A stretch of 64,000 nucleotides of DNA, from the NCBI GenBank assembly GCA_049325275.1, contig JBMOLU010000008.1:248001-312000 (forward strand), in the 5' to 3' direction. Below, piece by piece: positions 1 through 9,664 of the stretch. The translations under genes and the position numbers were made by a program. Numbering within the stretch: position 1 is the stretch's first letter; every line of letters starts with the position of its first letter. The notes beneath the pieces were generated by a model. It saw only the letters and a program-made list of their open reading frames with translations, was not told the origin of the DNA and ran no database searches. The DNA is from CAIQJJ01 sp049325275 (GTDB lineage: Bacteria > Chloroflexota > Anaerolineae > Anaerolineales > UBA4823).

Positions 1-3000
1 GGCGACCTGCTGCACGACTTTCAATCCCTCAACCGCCTCGAGCTGGCCGTCTACGATTACTGGGACGAACTGCACACCAAATCCGAAATGTCCCTGACCG
101 TGGAAGATAAAGCAACCCTTGACCGCGTGGCCGAGTTGACGGCCGAACCGGATGGAAACTTCGATGAATTACGCGTTTACTTCGAGGCGCTGCCGCGCAC
201 ACAGCGCATCTATGCCAGGTTGCGCCAGTTGGGCGTGATCGAGGATGCACCGCCAGTTGATGCGGACGGCTTGCTGGCCTCTGGGGCCGAGCGCCTGGCA
301 GCACTGGGGAACGTAAAACGTGAAGACGTGAAACGCGATCCGGCCCACCACACTTTCCGTTTCGCGCCGCCCGACGACGATGCGACCCCCTTCGAGGAAG
401 AGGCACCGCTCACCCCGGTTTCCACGACCGCAGCGGCCACGCTCAGCGATATCTTCATACGCGGCGCCCGCCAGCACAACCTGAAGCACATCAACGTGCG
501 CGTCCCGCGCAACAAGCTGGTAGTGATCACAGGCGTCTCGGGCAGCGGCAAATCCTCCCTGGCGTTCGACACGATCTACGCCGAAGGGCAGCGCCGCTAC
601 GTCGAGAGCCTGTCTTCGTTCGCCCGCCAGTTTATGGACCAGATGGAAAAGCCCCAGGTGGATCAGATCACCGGCCTCAGCCCGGCCATCGCCATCGAGC
701 AGAAAACCATCGCCCGCAACCCGCGCTCGACCGTCGGTACGGTGACGGAAATTCTCGACTATTTGCGTGTGCTCTACGCCCGCCTGGGAACGCCGCACTG
801 CCCGCAGTGTGGCCGCGCCGTCCAGCCGCAGAGCGCCCAGCAGATCGCCAACCAACTGGCAAACCTGCCGGCCGGCACGCGTTTCCAACTGTTGGCGCCG
901 ATCGCCCGCAACCGCAAAGGAACCTTCGCCACGGCGCTCAAACAGGCCGTCAAAGACGGCTATACCCGGGCACGGGTAGACGGGCAAACGCTCGACCTGA
1001 CGGCGGGCATCCCCGAGCTGGATAAGGACAAGAAACACAACCTCGAGCTGATCATCGACCGCCTGATCGCGCCGCAACGGGCTTCAGCCGCCGCACCGCA
1101 GTCCGAGACGGACGGCCGCCAGGAAAGCGACTTTGCCACCCGGTTGATGGACTCTGTCGAGACAGCGCTGCGCGCCGGGCAGGGCGTGCTGGTGGTGCTG
1201 CTCGCTCACGAGGAGATCATGCTCTCCGAACACAACGCCTGCCCGCACTGTGAAGTCAGCTTCCCAAAGCTGGAGCCGCATCTGTTCAGCTTCAACTCGC
1301 CGCTCGGCATGTGTGATGAGTGCAACGGCCTGGGCGCAAAACTTCAGGTGGACGTTAACAACATCATCATCAACCCGAATATTTCGCTGCTGCATGGGGC
1401 CTCACGCTGGCATGGCGACGTGCGCAAAAAATCGACCTGGCACATGAACCACCTGAAAACGCTGGCCGAGCACTACAGCGTCGACATCTCGCTACCATGG
1501 AAGGACCTGCCGCAGAATTTCCGTGACGTGATTTTGTACGGTTCGGGCGACGAAAAAATCCACTGGCAGTACGAGAACGCCGAGGGGACCTTCAAAGGAG
1601 AAGGCTTCCGCACCGAACAGGGCACCATTCACCATATCAACCGCCTGTTCCGCCAGACCCGATCAGAGTACACCCGGCGCTGGTACACCAGCTTCATGAG
1701 CCAGCTACCCTGCCCGAAGTGCAACGGTGAGCGCCTCAACGCCGAAGCGCGCTTCGTCACCATCGGCGGCAAACGCTTGCCCGAGCTGACATCCTGGAGC
1801 ATCGAGGCGATCCACGACTGGGTGTGCGGCCTGGAAAAGGAGCTCAACGACGAACAGCGCGAGATCGGCCAGGAATTGGTCGCGGAAATCCGCCAGCGGC
1901 TGGGCTTTCTGCGCAACGTGGGCCTGCACTACCTGAACCTCGACCGCCCTGCGCCCACGCTCTCCGGCGGTGAAGGGCAGCGCATCCGCCTGGCGAGCCA
2001 GATCGGCAGCGGGCTGGTCGGTGTGCTTTACATCCTCGACGAGCCTTCGATCGGCCTGCACTCGCGCGATCAACGCGCGCTGCTGGACACGCTCGTCCAC
2101 CTGCGGGACGTGGGCAACACGGTGCTGGTGGTCGAACACGACGAAGAAACGATGAAGACGGCCGACTGGATCATCGATCTGGGCCCCGGACCAGGCGTGC
2201 TCGGTGGGGAATTGGTAGCCGATGGCACACCCGAGGAGATCATGCTCAACCCCGATTCGCTGACCGGCAAGTACCTTTCGGGAGAGATGAAGGTCAGCGC
2301 GCCGAACGGGCACGCACGCCGCGCATCCAAAGGGGCGCTGACCGTCCATGGGGCGCGTCTGCACAATCTGAAGAACGTCACCGCCCGCTTCCCGCTCGGT
2401 AACCTGATCTGCATCACAGGCGTCTCGGGCAGCGGCAAATCGAGCCTGATCGGCCAGACGCTCTACCCGGCGCTGACGCGGGCGCTGCACAATGCCCAGT
2501 CCACACCGGGGCCACACGACTCTATCGAAGGTTTGGACCTGGTCGACAAAGTCATCAACATCACCCAGGAACCGATCGGGCGCAACCCGCGCTCGAACCC
2601 CGGCACCTACGTCGGCGTGCTGGACGACATCCGCGCCGTCTTCGCCATGACGCCGGAAGCCAAGGCATTGGGTTTCGGCGGCGGACGCTTCAGCTTCAAC
2701 GTCAAGGGCGGGCGCTGCGAGGAATGCCGGGGCTACGGCTTCAAGCGCGTCGAAATGCACTTCCTGCCGGATGTGTGGGTCAAGTGCAAGGCCTGCGAGG
2801 GCAAACGCTTCAACCGCCAGACGCTCGGCATCACCTACAAAGGCAAAAACATCGCCGACGTGCTCGACATGGACGTACAGGAAGCGCTCGGCTTTTTCGA
2901 AAACTTCCCCGACATCCGCCGCATCTTGCAAACACTAGATGATGTGGGCCTCGACTATGTCAAGCTCGGCCAGAGCGCCCTGACGCTGAGCGGCGGCGAA

Positions 3001-3321
3001 GCGCAACGCGTTAAGCTGGCCAAGGAACTCAGCCGCGTGGCCACCGGCGACACGATCTACATTCTCGACGAACCGACCACCGGGCTGCACTTTGCCGATA
3101 TCCAGAAGTTGCTCGACGTGCTGCACCGCCTGACCGACGCCGGCAATACTGTGCTGGTGATCGAGCACAACCTGGACGTGATCAAAACCGCCGACTGGAT
3201 TCTCGACCTGGGGCCTGAGGGCGGCGAGAAGGGCGGCCACATCGTGGCCGAGGGCACCCCTGAGCAGGTTGCGCAGGCGGAGGGTAGCTTTACGGGCAGG
3301 TTTTTGCGGGAGGTGCTGTAA
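1..3321 (+). CDS. uvrA: Excinuclease ABC subunit A (5'-partial, N-terminally extended)
   Basis: UvrA is the damage-recognition ATPase of nucleotide excision repair and works with UvrB in the cytoplasm. Two ABC modules are visible. The first has Walker A GVSGSGKSS at about nt 530, an inserted zinc finger with CxxC pairs (nt 800-1320), and signature LSGGEGQR. The second has Walker A at about nt 2420, a C-terminal zinc finger (CEEC...CKAC) and signature LSGGEAQR. The frame is open to base 1, and the first ATG (88) has no ribosome-binding site, so the real start probably lies outside the window. About 155 residues precede the usual UvrA N-terminus (DIFIRGARQHNL). I do not recognise this extension. 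A GNAT gene follows after 2 bases. Confidence 0.96.
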   Translation, partial: GDLLHDFQSLNRLELAVYDYWDELHTKSEMSLTVEDKATLDRVAELTAEPDGNFDELRVYFEALPRTQRIYARLRQLGVIEDAPPVDADGLLASGAERLAALGNVKREDVKRDPAHHTFRFAPPDDDATPFEEEAPLTPVSTTAAATLSDIFIRGARQHNLKHINVRVPRNKLVVITGVSGSGKSSLAFDTIYAEGQRRYVESLSSFARQFMDQMEKPQVDQITGLSPAIAIEQKTIARNPRSTVGTVTEILDYLRVLYARLGTPHCPQCGRAVQPQSAQQIANQLANLPAGTRFQLLAPIARNRKGTFATALKQAVKDGYTRARVDGQTLDLTAGIPELDKDKKHNLELIIDRLIAPQRASAAAPQSETDGRQESDFATRLMDSVETALRAGQGVLVVLLAHEEIMLSEHNACPHCEVSFPKLEPHLFSFNSPLGMCDECNGLGAKLQVDVNNIIINPNISLLHGASRWHGDVRKKSTWHMNHLKTLAEHYSVDISLPWKDLPQNFRDVILYGSGDEKIHWQYENAEGTFKGEGFRTEQGTIHHINRLFRQTRSEYTRRWYTSFMSQLPCPKCNGERLNAEARFVTIGGKRLPELTSWSIEAIHDWVCGLEKELNDEQREIGQELVAEIRQRLGFLRNVGLHYLNLDRPAPTLSGGEGQRIRLASQIGSGLVGVLYILDEPSIGLHSRDQRALLDTLVHLRDVGNTVLVVEHDEETMKTADWIIDLGPGPGVLGGELVADGTPEEIMLNPDSLTGKYLSGEMKVSAPNGHARRASKGALTVHGARLHNLKNVTARFPLGNLICITGVSGSGKSSLIGQTLYPALTRALHNAQSTPGPHDSIEGLDLVDKVINITQEPIGRNPRSNPGTYVGVLDDIRAVFAMTPEAKALGFGGGRFSFNVKGGRCEECRGYGFKRVEMHFLPDVWVKCKACEGKRFNRQTLGITYKGKNIADVLDMDVQEALGFFENFPDIRRILQTLDDVGLDYVKLGQSALTLSGGEAQRVKLAKELSRVATGDTIYILDEPTTGLHFADIQKLLDVLHRLTDAGNTVLVIEHNLDVIKTADWILDLGPEGGEKGGHIVAEGTPEQVAQAEGSFTGRFLREVL

Positions 3322-3323
3322 GC

Positions 3324-3794
3324 GTGGCAATCGAACCGGTGTTAAACGTTCGTGAGATTACTGAAAACGACGTCCCGGCGCTTTTCGCGGTGCGGGTGGC
3401 CACCCACGAGAACCGGCTGACGCGCGCAGAACTGACCGCCATGGGCATTACTGAGGCGTCGGTCAAGGAAAGGCTGCGCGGCAGCTTCAAGGGTTGGCTG
3501 TGCGAAGATGGCGGGCGCGTGGTCGGCTTTGCCATGGGCGATCGTTCGACCGGCGAGTTGTGGGTGATCGCCGTCCTGCCCGATTACGTGGGACGCGGCA
3601 TTGGGATGGCCTTACTGCAAAAAGTGGAGCAGTGGCTGGCTGCAAGCGGCTGTTCACGACTGTGGCTGACTACAGACGTGGATACGTCGCTGCGCGCTTA
3701 CACCTTTTACCTGCGGCAAGGCTGGCGTGACGACCGCCTGGAAGATGGCCTGCGGTACATGGTCAAAGATATGAAATTGTTAGCCGGTGGATAG
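3324..3794 (+). CDS. GNAT-family N-acetyltransferase
   Basis: This 156-residue protein has the GNAT fold. The acetyl-CoA pyrophosphate-binding motif A is seen as VLPDYVGRGIGMALL, followed by the C-terminal YLRQGWRDD strand typical of the family. The start is GTG, chosen because GGAGGTG lies just upstream inside the uvrA 3' end. Only two bases separate it from the uvrA stop, so the two genes are probably cotranscribed. The substrate cannot be told from the sequence. Confidence 0.88.
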   Translation: MAIEPVLNVREITENDVPALFAVRVATHENRLTRAELTAMGITEASVKERLRGSFKGWLCEDGGRVVGFAMGDRSTGELWVIAVLPDYVGRGIGMALLQKVEQWLAASGCSRLWLTTDVDTSLRAYTFYLRQGWRDDRLEDGLRYMVKDMKLLAGG

Positions 3795-3815
3795 GTAACA
3801 AAAACCCGGCTGTCC

Positions 3816-3821
3816 TATAAT
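3816..3821 (+). promoter_or_regulatory. Candidate -10 box (TATAAT)
   Basis: A perfect TATAAT lies 26 bases before the ATG of the following membrane-protein gene, in the short gap after the acetyltransferase. The -35 region at normal spacing is weak. A strong AAAGGAG ribosome-binding site lies between this box and the start codon. Confidence 0.4.
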
Positions 3822-3846
3822 GCAAAACAGTTGAAAGGAGAACAAC

Positions 3847-4599
3847 ATGACTCAATCACTACTCAAAAATCTGTTTTGCAACGAAAGCTATGTCGCCGTA
3901 TTTGCCGGAACGATCCTTACGGCACTGGGATTGCTGATGGCGATCCGCAACGGCCTGGAGCCAGGCCACCCATTTCGTTGGTGGGCCTTGTTCATTCTTT
4001 TGCCGGGCCTGATGTTTTTCGGCGGCGCGTGGCTGGCAGCACGCGGGCAGGCGCCCTACCGCGTCGGACTGATCTTGTTCGGTCTCGGCCTGATCGTGCT
4101 GACTGTGGCGTCCATCTTTTTGCTCAATTTGCGCTGGGAGCGTTGGTGGCCGTTGATGTTGATCGCCCCGGCGCTGCCGCTCTTCTTGATCGGCCTGCCC
4201 GACCCTGCGCTGGCGCAGAAGCCGGCGGCGGCTGCCTGGCTCAGCCTTTTGAGCTGGGTTGGCGCAACGGTGATCCTGCTGGGGTTGACCTTCCTCGCAG
4301 GGAACTTCCGCCTGATCGATCTCTCTGCATGGACTCAACGCTTTGGTTGGTGGGGTGTTTTTATCCTGTTGTGTGCGATCGGTGCAGCCGTAAACGGCGC
4401 CCAGTTGTGGATGCAGACAAACGGGCTGAGTCTGCCGGTTTTGGGGTTGGGGCTAGTTGCCGTTACGCTGCTGATCGCCGCAGTTTTCGAGTGTTTCCAC
4501 TTCGGCCATCGAGCAGAGCTGCCATGGCAGCTTCTTGCATCCGGCATCTTGCTCGTGTTGTATTTCGTCTTTTCGGGCCGCGCGCACCCTTCACCCTGA
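3847..4599 (+). CDS. Polytopic membrane protein of unknown function
   Basis: This 250-residue, very hydrophobic protein has about seven predicted membrane segments, for example VAVFAGTILTALGLLMAI, WWALFILLPGLMFFGGAWLA and LILFGLGLIVLTVASIFLL. No catalytic motif or signal sequence was recognised. The start is supported by AAAGGAG seven bases upstream and by an upstream TATAAT. A longer frame that overlaps this gene in another phase (3831-4646) is arginine-rich and is treated as a shadow. The function is unknown. Confidence 0.8.
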   Translation: MTQSLLKNLFCNESYVAVFAGTILTALGLLMAIRNGLEPGHPFRWWALFILLPGLMFFGGAWLAARGQAPYRVGLILFGLGLIVLTVASIFLLNLRWERWWPLMLIAPALPLFLIGLPDPALAQKPAAAAWLSLLSWVGATVILLGLTFLAGNFRLIDLSAWTQRFGWWGVFILLCAIGAAVNGAQLWMQTNGLSLPVLGLGLVAVTLLIAAVFECFHFGHRAELPWQLLASGILLVLYFVFSGRAHPSP

Positions 4600-4702
4600 T
4601 CGGCTTGTGTGCGATAGAATTCCTGGGTAAACGGGCCGGGTTCTGATAAGATTGGTGTACACGGCTATCTGCAAACAAAACAGTCGGCAATTTGGTGACA
4701 CA

Positions 4703-6118
4703 ATGAAAGCTTTCTTGCACAGTTTGAAAGGCCCTCTCGAATGGATGATGCTCGTGGCGCTGCTGAGCTTTTTCTACCTGGGGGCCATCGAGCGGGTGCG
4801 TTTTCATGGCGACGAAAGCCAGTGGATCGCCACCAGCCTGTATCTGGAAACGGCCCTCGATGCAACATTTTCCCCGCCAGCATGGCTCACCGAAACCCCG
4901 CTGACGACCAACCAACGCGATGAAGAACTGAAAATGCGCTTTCCATCTTGGGCAATCGCCAGCCTGGGAGATATGCAGGCGCCCAATGGCGTGTGGGATA
5001 CGTATTACTGGACGTTGACCCAACCCCCCGTGGTGCGCTATGTGATTGGCGCCAGCAGGCTGCTGAACGGCTACACGGCCGCCAGTCTGAACACACCCTG
5101 GGACTTCGATGCCAATCACGCCGAAAACGCCCGCCAGGGAAACTGGCCGTCCGACGGATTGCTGTACTCTACCCGCAGGAGCATGGCGGTTTTGAGCATC
5201 GTCAGCGGCGTCATTTTGTTCGGCTTGGTGCGGCAGAGTGCCGGAGCTACCGCGGGATGGTGTTTCGCCTTTCTGTATGCCCTGTCAGGCTATCTGCTCA
5301 CCCACCTGCGCCGGGCGATGGGTGATGCGCCACTCCTGTTCTTCACTTGCCTGGCAATGCTGGCGGGGATGCTGGCGCTGCGCGCATGGGACCGCATCCG
5401 AAAGAACGGCTGGCAGGCATCGACGCCTAAACAACGCATCCTGCCGCTCGCCTGGTTGGCCGGGATGGGCATCGCCGCCGGGCTGGCCGGCGCGGCCAAG
5501 ATGAATGGCCTGGGCATCGCGCTGGCGGGCGTGCTGCTCAGTGGCGCCATGGCCTACGGCGGGCCGGGGCTGGCCGCCCGGCGAACCCGGCTGGCCCTTG
5601 CGCTTGGCGGGTCGGCGCTGGTGATGGGGCTGTGTACGGCGACCTTCGTCGGTGTCAATCCGTTTTTGTATCCCAACCCGCCGGCGCGCACGGCCGCCAT
5701 GTTCACCCTGCGCACCTGGGAAATGGACCGCAATCAACGCGATCCCCGTTGGGGAATGCCAACGCTCGGCCAACGCCTGCAAACCGTGTCGTGGCGCGTC
5801 CTGGAAGACTACACGGTTTTTCACTTCGGCGTCATCAATGTTCCCCTGGCCTGCATCGGGCTGGCCGCTTTGCTGTATGCAGGCCGCCAGTGGTTGGTAA
5901 ACCGCGGCGGGCCACCGGCCGCTCCCGTTCTGCTGGCGGTGGGCTGCGTTACGGTTCTGCCGGCGTTGACGACGCCGCTGGATTGGGATCGTTACTACCT
6001 GTATCCGGTAATCTTTCTCTCGGTGCTGATTGCACTCGGCCTTGGGCAGGGTATTCACTTTATTGCCCGCAAGGTTCGGGAGGCAGAAACCGTCACCGAA
6101 TCGGCACGCGAATTCTAA
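4703..6118 (+). CDS. GT-C (PMT/ArnT-like) glycosyltransferase, membrane
   Basis: This is a probable membrane glycosyltransferase of the dolichyl-phosphate-mannose mannosyltransferase superfamily, which transfers sugars from polyprenyl-phosphate donors. The first membrane helix is followed by RVRFHGDESQWI, matching the acidic DE motif in the first extracytoplasmic loop of GT-C enzymes. Roughly ten more hydrophobic segments follow. The ATG at 4703 gives 471 residues and starts just before the first helix. An in-frame TTG at 4652 would add 17 unhelpful residues. The acceptor is unknown. No sugar-lipid gene lies beside it. Confidence 0.72.
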   Translation: MKAFLHSLKGPLEWMMLVALLSFFYLGAIERVRFHGDESQWIATSLYLETALDATFSPPAWLTETPLTTNQRDEELKMRFPSWAIASLGDMQAPNGVWDTYYWTLTQPPVVRYVIGASRLLNGYTAASLNTPWDFDANHAENARQGNWPSDGLLYSTRRSMAVLSIVSGVILFGLVRQSAGATAGWCFAFLYALSGYLLTHLRRAMGDAPLLFFTCLAMLAGMLALRAWDRIRKNGWQASTPKQRILPLAWLAGMGIAAGLAGAAKMNGLGIALAGVLLSGAMAYGGPGLAARRTRLALALGGSALVMGLCTATFVGVNPFLYPNPPARTAAMFTLRTWEMDRNQRDPRWGMPTLGQRLQTVSWRVLEDYTVFHFGVINVPLACIGLAALLYAGRQWLVNRGGPPAAPVLLAVGCVTVLPALTTPLDWDRYYLYPVIFLSVLIALGLGQGIHFIARKVREAETVTESAREF

Positions 6119-6159
6119 AAGCACGAACGCAAACCGGCCGGCACCGGCAAAGGAGCATT

Positions 6160-6219
6160 TTGATAAAGAACAACCTGCTCGGCATTGATGGCCTGCCTAC
6201 GCCCTTGAGAAAACAATGA
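6160..6219 (+). CDS. Possible 19-residue leader ORF coupled to add
   Basis: A TTG codon four bases after AAAGGAG opens a 19-codon frame (MIKNNLLGIDGLPTPLRKQ). Its TGA stop overlaps the ATG of adenosine deaminase as ATGA. The add start has no good ribosome-binding site of its own, so translation of this small ORF could feed ribosomes to add. The peptide resembles nothing I know. The call rests only on the ribosome-binding site and the overlap. Confidence 0.33.
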   Translation: MIKNNLLGIDGLPTPLRKQ

Positions 6220-7220
6220 CCACGCAACCCACCGAACGATACAATCGCATTCCCAAAATCGAACTCCACCTCCACCTCGAGGGCGCCATCCCCCTTGAAG
6301 CGCTGTGGGTGTTGTGCCAGAAGTACGGCGGCGACGCAAGTATTCCTGACGCGGAAAGCCTGCAACAACGCTTCACCTATAAAGATTTTCCGCACTTCAT
6401 CGAAACCTGGGTGTGGAAAAACCAGTTCCTGCGTGAGTACGAGGATTTCACGTTTATTGCCGAACACGTCGCCCGCGACCTGGCCCGGCAAAACGTTCTG
6501 TACGCCGAGGCTTTCTACTCCCCCCCCGATTTCGCCCGCCAAGGCTTGAAGACCCAGGAACTGACCGCCGCCATCCGCAGCGGGTTGGCGCGCGTGCCGG
6601 AAATCGAAGTGGCCCTGATCGCCGACCTGGTGCGTGATTTCGGTCCCGAGCGCGCCGCCGTTACGCTGCACGAGGTCAACGAGGCCAAGGCACTGGGCGT
6701 GATCGGCATCGGCATCGGCGGCTCCGAGCAGGCGCACCCGCCCGAGCCGTTTGCCGCGGTCTATAAGCAGGCGCGCCGCTTCGGGTTCCACACCACCGCC
6801 CACGCCGGTGAGGCAGCGGGGGCAAGCAGCATCTGGGGAGCGCTGCGCCAACTGCGCGCCGAGCGCATCGGCCACGGCACGCGCGCGTACGAAGACGAAG
6901 CCCTGCTCGATTTTTTCGCCGAACAGCAGATTCCCCTCGAGATGTGCCCGATTTCCAACCTGCGCACGGGTGTGGTATCCGCCCTCACCCAGCACCCCAT
7001 CCGGCGTTACTTCGAACGCGGCTTGCTCGTCACCGTCAACACCGACGACCCTAAGATGTTCGGCAACACGCTGGCGCAAGAATACGCTGCCCTGACGGAC
7101 GCGCTAGGCTTCTCGCCCGCCGAAATCCGGCTGCTGATTGAAAATGCCGTTCGCGCCTCCTGGCTTACGGAAGACAAGAAGAAGGTTTATTTGCAACGTT
7201 TGTCGGTTTCTTCTTTCTGA
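6216..7220 (+). CDS. add: Adenosine deaminase
   Basis: This enzyme deaminates adenosine or a related nucleoside to inosine in purine salvage. The 334-residue length is normal. The metal and catalytic residues are visible: HxH at His18 and His20, HAGE at 196-199, RIGHG with His220, and the DD pair at 277-278. The subgroup may act on other 6-aminopurines, so the exact substrate is not certain. Its ATG overlaps the stop of a possible leader ORF. Confidence 0.93.
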   Translation: MTTQPTERYNRIPKIELHLHLEGAIPLEALWVLCQKYGGDASIPDAESLQQRFTYKDFPHFIETWVWKNQFLREYEDFTFIAEHVARDLARQNVLYAEAFYSPPDFARQGLKTQELTAAIRSGLARVPEIEVALIADLVRDFGPERAAVTLHEVNEAKALGVIGIGIGGSEQAHPPEPFAAVYKQARRFGFHTTAHAGEAAGASSIWGALRQLRAERIGHGTRAYEDEALLDFFAEQQIPLEMCPISNLRTGVVSALTQHPIRRYFERGLLVTVNTDDPKMFGNTLAQEYAALTDALGFSPAEIRLLIENAVRASWLTEDKKKVYLQRLSVSSF

Positions 7221-7277
7221 AACATTCCCCCGAGCGCTTCACTGTCAGACGCAAAGCGAACAATCAGGCGGTTAGCA

Positions 7278-7940
7278 ATGGAAACGCATCGAAAACGATG
7301 GAATGAACAACAGAAAGCCCTGCGCCAGGCCCTGGAGACGGCTCAGCCTGAGGCGAAAGCGCTCTTTTTCAGCCAGCACGCCATGCTGCACGCTACGGAA
7401 GTCTCGTCCACAGGCATGGCTTCCTTCGATGAAGAACTGTGGCAGGGCCTGGATGACGAAACGGCCCGGCGCATCCCGCGTAACGAAACACACTCGATCG
7501 CCTGGTGCCTCTGGCACCTGGCGCGTATCGAGGACGTGACGATGAATCTGATCCTGGCCGGCAGCGACCAGCTTTTCGAGTGCGACGGTTGGTCCACGCA
7601 CCTGAAAGTGGATTTGCGTGACACCGGCAACGCCATGACGCCCGGCGAGATTGCCACGCTCAGCAACGCCGTGGACCTGGCGGCGTTACGCGCTTACCGC
7701 AGCGCCGTCGGCCGCCGCACGCGCCAGATCGTCGGGCAACTGCCGCAGAACGACTTCAAGCAAAAAGTGGACCCCGCACACCTGCAACGCGTGCTGGATG
7801 AAGGCGCAGTTTGCGAAGCATCCAAGGGGTTGCTCGACTACTGGGGCAACCTGACTTTCGCCGGGCTGCTGCTCATGCCGCCAACCCGGCACAACCTCGT
7901 CCACCTGAACGAGGCCATACGCCTGAAGAAGAAGGGCTAG
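7278..7940 (+). CDS. DinB-family protein
   Basis: This 220-residue protein belongs to the DinB/YfiT metal-binding four-helix family. The metal-ligand pattern is seen as HSIAWCLWHLARIED, with a His-containing C-terminal stretch (RHNLVHLNEAIRL). DinB-like proteins include thiol-dependent transferases and many of unknown role. It ends four bases before the next gene and probably heads an operon with the two hydrolases. It is one of three DinB proteins in this window. Confidence 0.8.
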   Translation: METHRKRWNEQQKALRQALETAQPEAKALFFSQHAMLHATEVSSTGMASFDEELWQGLDDETARRIPRNETHSIAWCLWHLARIEDVTMNLILAGSDQLFECDGWSTHLKVDLRDTGNAMTPGEIATLSNAVDLAALRAYRSAVGRRTRQIVGQLPQNDFKQKVDPAHLQRVLDEGAVCEASKGLLDYWGNLTFAGLLLMPPTRHNLVHLNEAIRLKKKG

Positions 7941-7943
7941 CCG

Positions 7944-8852
7944 ATGCCCAGCCTGCAAAGTTACCTCCTGCGTTTCCTGATGAACCGCCTGAACGCCTTC
8001 GGCGGTCCCGGCACGACCGTTCAAGAAATGCGCCGGCGCGGTGAACGGGGAATGCGGTACGTTAAACCGGCCGCAAACGTGACGATCCAAGCTGTGCAGG
8101 CCGGCAGCGTCCCGGCAGAGTGGTCCATCCCGCCCTACGCCCCAGCCACACAAGCCGTGCTCTACTTCCACGGTGGCGCCTTCGTGTTGGGATCGGTCAG
8201 CACGCACCGGGCGATGGTTTCGCATCTGGCGCTGGCCTGCGGGAGCAAAATCCTTTCGGTGGATTACCGCCTGGCGCCGGAAGCTTCTTTCCCGGCCGGC
8301 CTGGATGACTGTGCGGCAGCCTATCGCTGGCTGCTGGGGCAGGGCATCGCACCGGGGCGCATCGCCGTTGCCGGCGATTCGGCCGGCGGCAATCTGGCAT
8401 TGGCCTTGTTGCTGAAGTTGCGCGACGAGGGTGCGCCACTGCCGGCCGCCGCGGCGTGCATCTCGCCGGTGACCGACCTGGAAGGGACACGCGCATCGCG
8501 TCGCACCCGGGCCAAAATCGATCCGATTTTGGGTAAGGGTCTGGGCAACACCGGGCTTCCGGCTAGCTATATCGGCGATTATGATATCCATCATCCTCAC
8601 ATTTCCCCGCTGTTTGCCGAGCTGCACGGCCTGCCGCCGGTTCTCATCCACGTGGGCACGGACGAAATCCTGTTCGACGACGCCATCGAGTTCGCCGACA
8701 GCGCCCGCCAGGCCGGCGTCTGTGCCGAGGTGGTCGTCTGGCCGCGCATGTGGCACGTTTTTCAAATGCTGGTTCCGATCCTGCCTGAAGCGCGCCAGTC
8801 GTTGGCGCAAATCGCACAATTTATCAAGGACAGATTCGATGATGAAGCATAA
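7944..8852 (+). CDS. Alpha/beta hydrolase, hormone-sensitive-lipase type
   Basis: This 302-residue esterase/lipase-like enzyme has the HSL signatures: the oxyanion-hole motif HGGAF at 76-80 and the nucleophile motif GDSAGGN with Ser146. The distal Asp (GTDEILFDD) and His (MWHVFQ) complete the triad. No signal peptide is visible, so it is probably cytoplasmic. The natural ester is unknown. Its 3' end overlaps the next start by 14 bases, which suggests coupled translation. Confidence 0.9.
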   Translation: MPSLQSYLLRFLMNRLNAFGGPGTTVQEMRRRGERGMRYVKPAANVTIQAVQAGSVPAEWSIPPYAPATQAVLYFHGGAFVLGSVSTHRAMVSHLALACGSKILSVDYRLAPEASFPAGLDDCAAAYRWLLGQGIAPGRIAVAGDSAGGNLALALLLKLRDEGAPLPAAAACISPVTDLEGTRASRRTRAKIDPILGKGLGNTGLPASYIGDYDIHHPHISPLFAELHGLPPVLIHVGTDEILFDDAIEFADSARQAGVCAEVVVWPRMWHVFQMLVPILPEARQSLAQIAQFIKDRFDDEA

Positions 8853-9654
8853 CAACACCTGGTTCCAAACGCAACAACTGGATGCGCACACCTGGGCCAT
8901 CAACGACAATGGCCACTCCCTGCTTTACCTGGTGACCGGCAAAGAACGCGCCGCCCTGATCGACACCGGTTGGGGCGTCGGCGACCTGCCCGGGCTGGTC
9001 GCACAACTGACGTCTTTGCCACTGACGGTCATCAACACCCACGGACATCCCGATCATACCTTCGGCAACGGCGCCTTCGAACGCGTGTACGTGACCGCCG
9101 CCGATCTGCCCATGATCCGCACCATCGTCCCCGAAGAGCGCCTGTGGGCAAAAGAAAACGTGTTGGCCAGCCGCCCGATGCCGGGTATATCGCTGGACGA
9201 ATGGAACCCGCGGCCACCGGCTGCATTCGGCGGCCTGATTGATGGCGACATCTTCGACCTGGGCGACCGTACATTGCAGGTGATCGGTATTCCCGGCCAT
9301 ACGCACGGCTCGATCTGCCTGCTGGACCAGCCCGGGCGGCGCATCTTTAGCGGAGACGCCATCTTGCCCTGGCCAGTATGGGCGCACCTGGACGAGTCGA
9401 CCAGCTTACGCGAGTATCACCGCAGCCTGCAACGCCTGCAAGGCCTGCGCCAGCACTTCGACGCCATCCTGCCCGGCCACGGTGACGAACGCGCCGTGCC
9501 CTTCCCCCCGGCTTTGCTCGACCAGTTGACAACCGGCCTGGCGCAGATCATCGCCGGCGAACGGGCTGGCGAACCCGAGCATACCTTTGCCGGCGATGGA
9601 CTGCGCTGCACGTTTGGAATGACCGGCGTGATCTACCGCGCCGACAAGATTTGA
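8839..9654 (+). CDS. MBL-fold metallo-hydrolase
   Basis: This is a 271-residue metallo-beta-lactamase-fold hydrolase. The dinuclear metal site is seen as THGHPDH (His68, His70, Asp72, His73), with later ligands in PGHTHGS and SGDAIL. The ATG at 8839 was chosen because it lies at the domain start and overlaps the preceding hydrolase gene by 14 bases. The same frame is open upstream but lies inside that gene. The family covers glyoxalases, lactonases and others, and the substrate is not clear. Confidence 0.9.
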   Translation: MMKHNNTWFQTQQLDAHTWAINDNGHSLLYLVTGKERAALIDTGWGVGDLPGLVAQLTSLPLTVINTHGHPDHTFGNGAFERVYVTAADLPMIRTIVPEERLWAKENVLASRPMPGISLDEWNPRPPAAFGGLIDGDIFDLGDRTLQVIGIPGHTHGSICLLDQPGRRIFSGDAILPWPVWAHLDESTSLREYHRSLQRLQGLRQHFDAILPGHGDERAVPFPPALLDQLTTGLAQIIAGERAGEPEHTFAGDGLRCTFGMTGVIYRADKI

Positions 9655-9664
9655 GGAGGTTTTC

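Noticed and set aside
1705..2931. 408-codon frame opposite uvrA
   Set aside because: It is antisense to conserved UvrA motifs, so the sense gene explains it.
3831..4646. 271-codon frame overlapping the membrane protein at 3847
   Set aside because: Composition is arginine-rich without domains, and the AAAGGAG site fits the other frame.
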